The translations under genes were made by a program, and so were the position numbers. Shown in pieces: positions 52,559 to 53,895 of a stretch of DNA of 53,895 bases; within the stretch, counting starts at the first letter, position 1; each line of letters starts with the position of its first letter. This DNA comes from Sedimentisphaerales bacterium (GTDB taxonomy: Bacteria > Planctomycetota > Phycisphaerae > Sedimentisphaerales > Anaerobacaceae), in NCBI GenBank assembly GCA_016931715.1, contig JAFGEF010000001.1, positions 1 through 53,895 of the forward strand. The letters run 5' to 3'. The notes below the pieces were generated by a model. The model saw nothing but the letters and a program-made list of their open reading frames with translations, had not been told where the DNA came from and ran no database searches.

Positions 52559-53758
52559 ATGTTATTTATATTACCTTATAGAACAAGTATCAGGCCGCGG
52601 AAAACGCCATACGCGAATTACATTCTTATCGCGGCTAATGTGCTGATTTTTTTATTAAGCTATCACGTGTATAGAAATCCTCTGACAGGGCAGCCGGAAT
52701 ATCTGCGCCCATGGGCAGCCATTTTTGTCCTTAATCCGCAGCCGTATCATCTTCATATCTGGCAGTTTGTCAGCTATGCCTTCCTGCACGGGGGATTAAT
52801 GCATATTCTTGGCAATATGTATTTTCTCTACCTGTTCGGCAACAACGTTAACGATAAGCTCGGCAACGTAGGATATATGGCTTTCTATTTAGCCGGCGCC
52901 GTTTTCAGCGGGTTAGGTCATTGGGCGTTAAGCAGTTCGCCTGTTCTTGGTGCAAGCGGAGCAGTAGCGGCTGTTACGGGCGCTTACCTGGTTCTTTTCC
53001 CGCAAACTTTAATAAGCGTTTTGTGGTGGTTCTTCTACTTTATCAATACGATAGATATTTCCGCGCTGTATTTCATCGCATTCAAACTCATCATCTGGGA
53101 CAACTTTATCGAGCCTGCTTTCACTCACCAGGTTGCCGCAGTAGCTTATACAGCACATATTGCCGGTTACGCATTCGGCATCGGGGCTATAATACTTATG
53201 CTCGCGACAAAGCTCATAAGCAGCACGCATTTTGACCTTTGGGACATGATTAGGCAGTGGAACAGGCGGCGTCTGTTCAAGGACGTGGTTTCGAGCGGAT
53301 TCGACCCGTTCTCTGCAACGTCGAGATTTGTAACATCTAAAGAGATTAAAAAGACTCCGGCACAGGAAAAAGCTGAGCAGGAATCAATTCAATTAAGAAT
53401 GCAAATCAGCAATAGAATTACGGAGCGAAATTTGCCGGAAGCTGCTGATATTTATCTTAAACTTATGGCTCATGATAGTGAGCAGGTTCTGCCGCGACAG
53501 CAATTGCTGGATATTGCAAACCAGCTCACAGGCGCAAACAGGCATATCGAAGCGTCACAGGCTTACGAGCAGTTTCTAAAACATTACAGCACTTACGAAT
53601 ATGCCGAGCAGGTGGAGTTAATGCTTGGCCTTATATATGCACGCTACCTTAGCCAGCCGCAGCAGGCGATAAAGCACCTTCAGGAAGCAGAGAGAAAACT
53701 CACAGACCCCAGCCAGCTAAAAATGTGCCGCGACGAACTCGCCCGACTGCAAAAATAA
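52559..53758 (+). CDS. Rhomboid intramembrane serine protease with TPR-like C-terminus
   Basis: A 399-residue protein. The N-terminal 215 residues are a six-helix rhomboid core, with HGGLMHILGNM (77-87), the catalytic Ser133 in GASGA and the catalytic His200 in AHIAGYAFG. It would cleave membrane proteins within the bilayer. Residues about 280-399 are soluble and helical and resemble tetratricopeptide units (AADIYLKLMAHD; EASQAYEQFLKHY), probably for partner binding. The ATG lies after the terminator at 52512, so it has its own promoter. A repeat copy follows 45 bases after its stop. Confidence 0.9.
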   Translation: MLFILPYRTSIRPRKTPYANYILIAANVLIFLLSYHVYRNPLTGQPEYLRPWAAIFVLNPQPYHLHIWQFVSYAFLHGGLMHILGNMYFLYLFGNNVNDKLGNVGYMAFYLAGAVFSGLGHWALSSSPVLGASGAVAAVTGAYLVLFPQTLISVLWWFFYFINTIDISALYFIAFKLIIWDNFIEPAFTHQVAAVAYTAHIAGYAFGIGAIILMLATKLISSTHFDLWDMIRQWNRRRLFKDVVSSGFDPFSATSRFVTSKEIKKTPAQEKAEQESIQLRMQISNRITERNLPEAADIYLKLMAHDSEQVLPRQQLLDIANQLTGANRHIEASQAYEQFLKHYSTYEYAEQVELMLGLIYARYLSQPQQAIKHLQEAERKLTDPSQLKMCRDELARLQK

Positions 53759-53803
53759 TTGCATTTTTATAGCATTTTTGTTATCATCAGGTCATAAAAG
53801 GAT

Positions 53804-53895
53804 TCTGTAAAATTGAAGTTAGACATACTTTAAGAAAGAAAAAATTGCTTGTGTTTAATTTTTTCTTTCTTAAACAATGAAGTTAAACTATTTAT
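53804..53895. repeat. Dispersed repeat copy cut by the window edge
   Basis: A terminus of the 14928 type (53804-53827, TCTGTAAAATTGAAGTTAGA onward) is followed by the AT-rich hairpin with perfect 18-bp arms (53829-53846 and 53857-53874), then AACAATGAAGTTAAA. It is in the opposite orientation to the copy at 14928. The other hairpin and end lie beyond the window. Confidence 0.8.

Overview
The window looks like a chromosomal stretch from a planctomycete, most likely the Phycisphaerae/Sedimentisphaerales side. This placement is inferred from gene content: a ThiD2-ThiE fusion, an eukaryotic-type hexokinase, a secreted pectin-degrading set with a sulfatase, and many short lipoproteins. No rRNA or single-copy marker was compared. 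Base composition is moderate to AT-rich. Most genes have a Shine-Dalgarno site of the AAGGAG type, and GTG and TTG starts occur.

Layout. 1-10.5 kb holds a cut-off gene end, tRNA-Val and tRNA-His, an isochorismatase-fold protein without the catalytic Cys, trmB, dnaE with a clear promoter, an ankyrin protein, a lipoprotein, galE, a hexokinase and tRNA-Thr(CGT). 10.6-13.5 kb is one tightly overlapped operon of six paralogous four-helix membrane proteins (DUF2178-like, DERD motif). It ends in a small XRE regulator, and an 18-bp palindrome overlaps its promoter. 13.5-23.9 kb carries der, a CstA-type transporter, a c-di-AMP module (small lipoprotein, cdaA-like cyclase, YbbR protein), tRNA-Thr(TGT), uup, and an ATP-grasp ligase convergent with a zinc metallopeptidase. 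24.4-32.1 kb is a secreted pectin/rhamnogalacturonan set: GH28, GH78, PL1 and a sulfatase.

32.8-40.8 kb is a seven-gene operon. It encodes an HTH-EIIA regulator and a complex I/hydrogenase-4-like membrane complex (HyfB, C, E, F, G and I types). The large subunit lacks the [NiFe]-binding cysteines, so it belongs with the energy-converting hydrogenase-related (Ehr) complexes of unknown reaction. 40.9-50.9 kb has membrane proteins, a rifampin phosphotransferase-like enzyme, a lone receiver domain, a pterin-binding methyltransferase, a gene-free AT-rich stretch with DnaA-box-like sites, the ThiD2-ThiE enzyme and unknown secreted proteins. The right end holds an M24 aminopeptidase, a probable structured RNA with terminator, and a rhomboid protease with TPR-like tail.

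A dispersed repeat family runs through the window. Full copies are about 190 bp, with about 24-bp terminal inverted repeats and two internal perfect hairpins. Collapsed 24-bp solo remnants and hybrid fragments also occur. Most sit just after stop codons, and one copy is cut by the right window edge. The best candidates for undescribed biology are the six-paralog membrane-protein array with its own regulator, this repeat family with its collapsed forms, and the Ehr operon with its phosphotransfer-type regulator.
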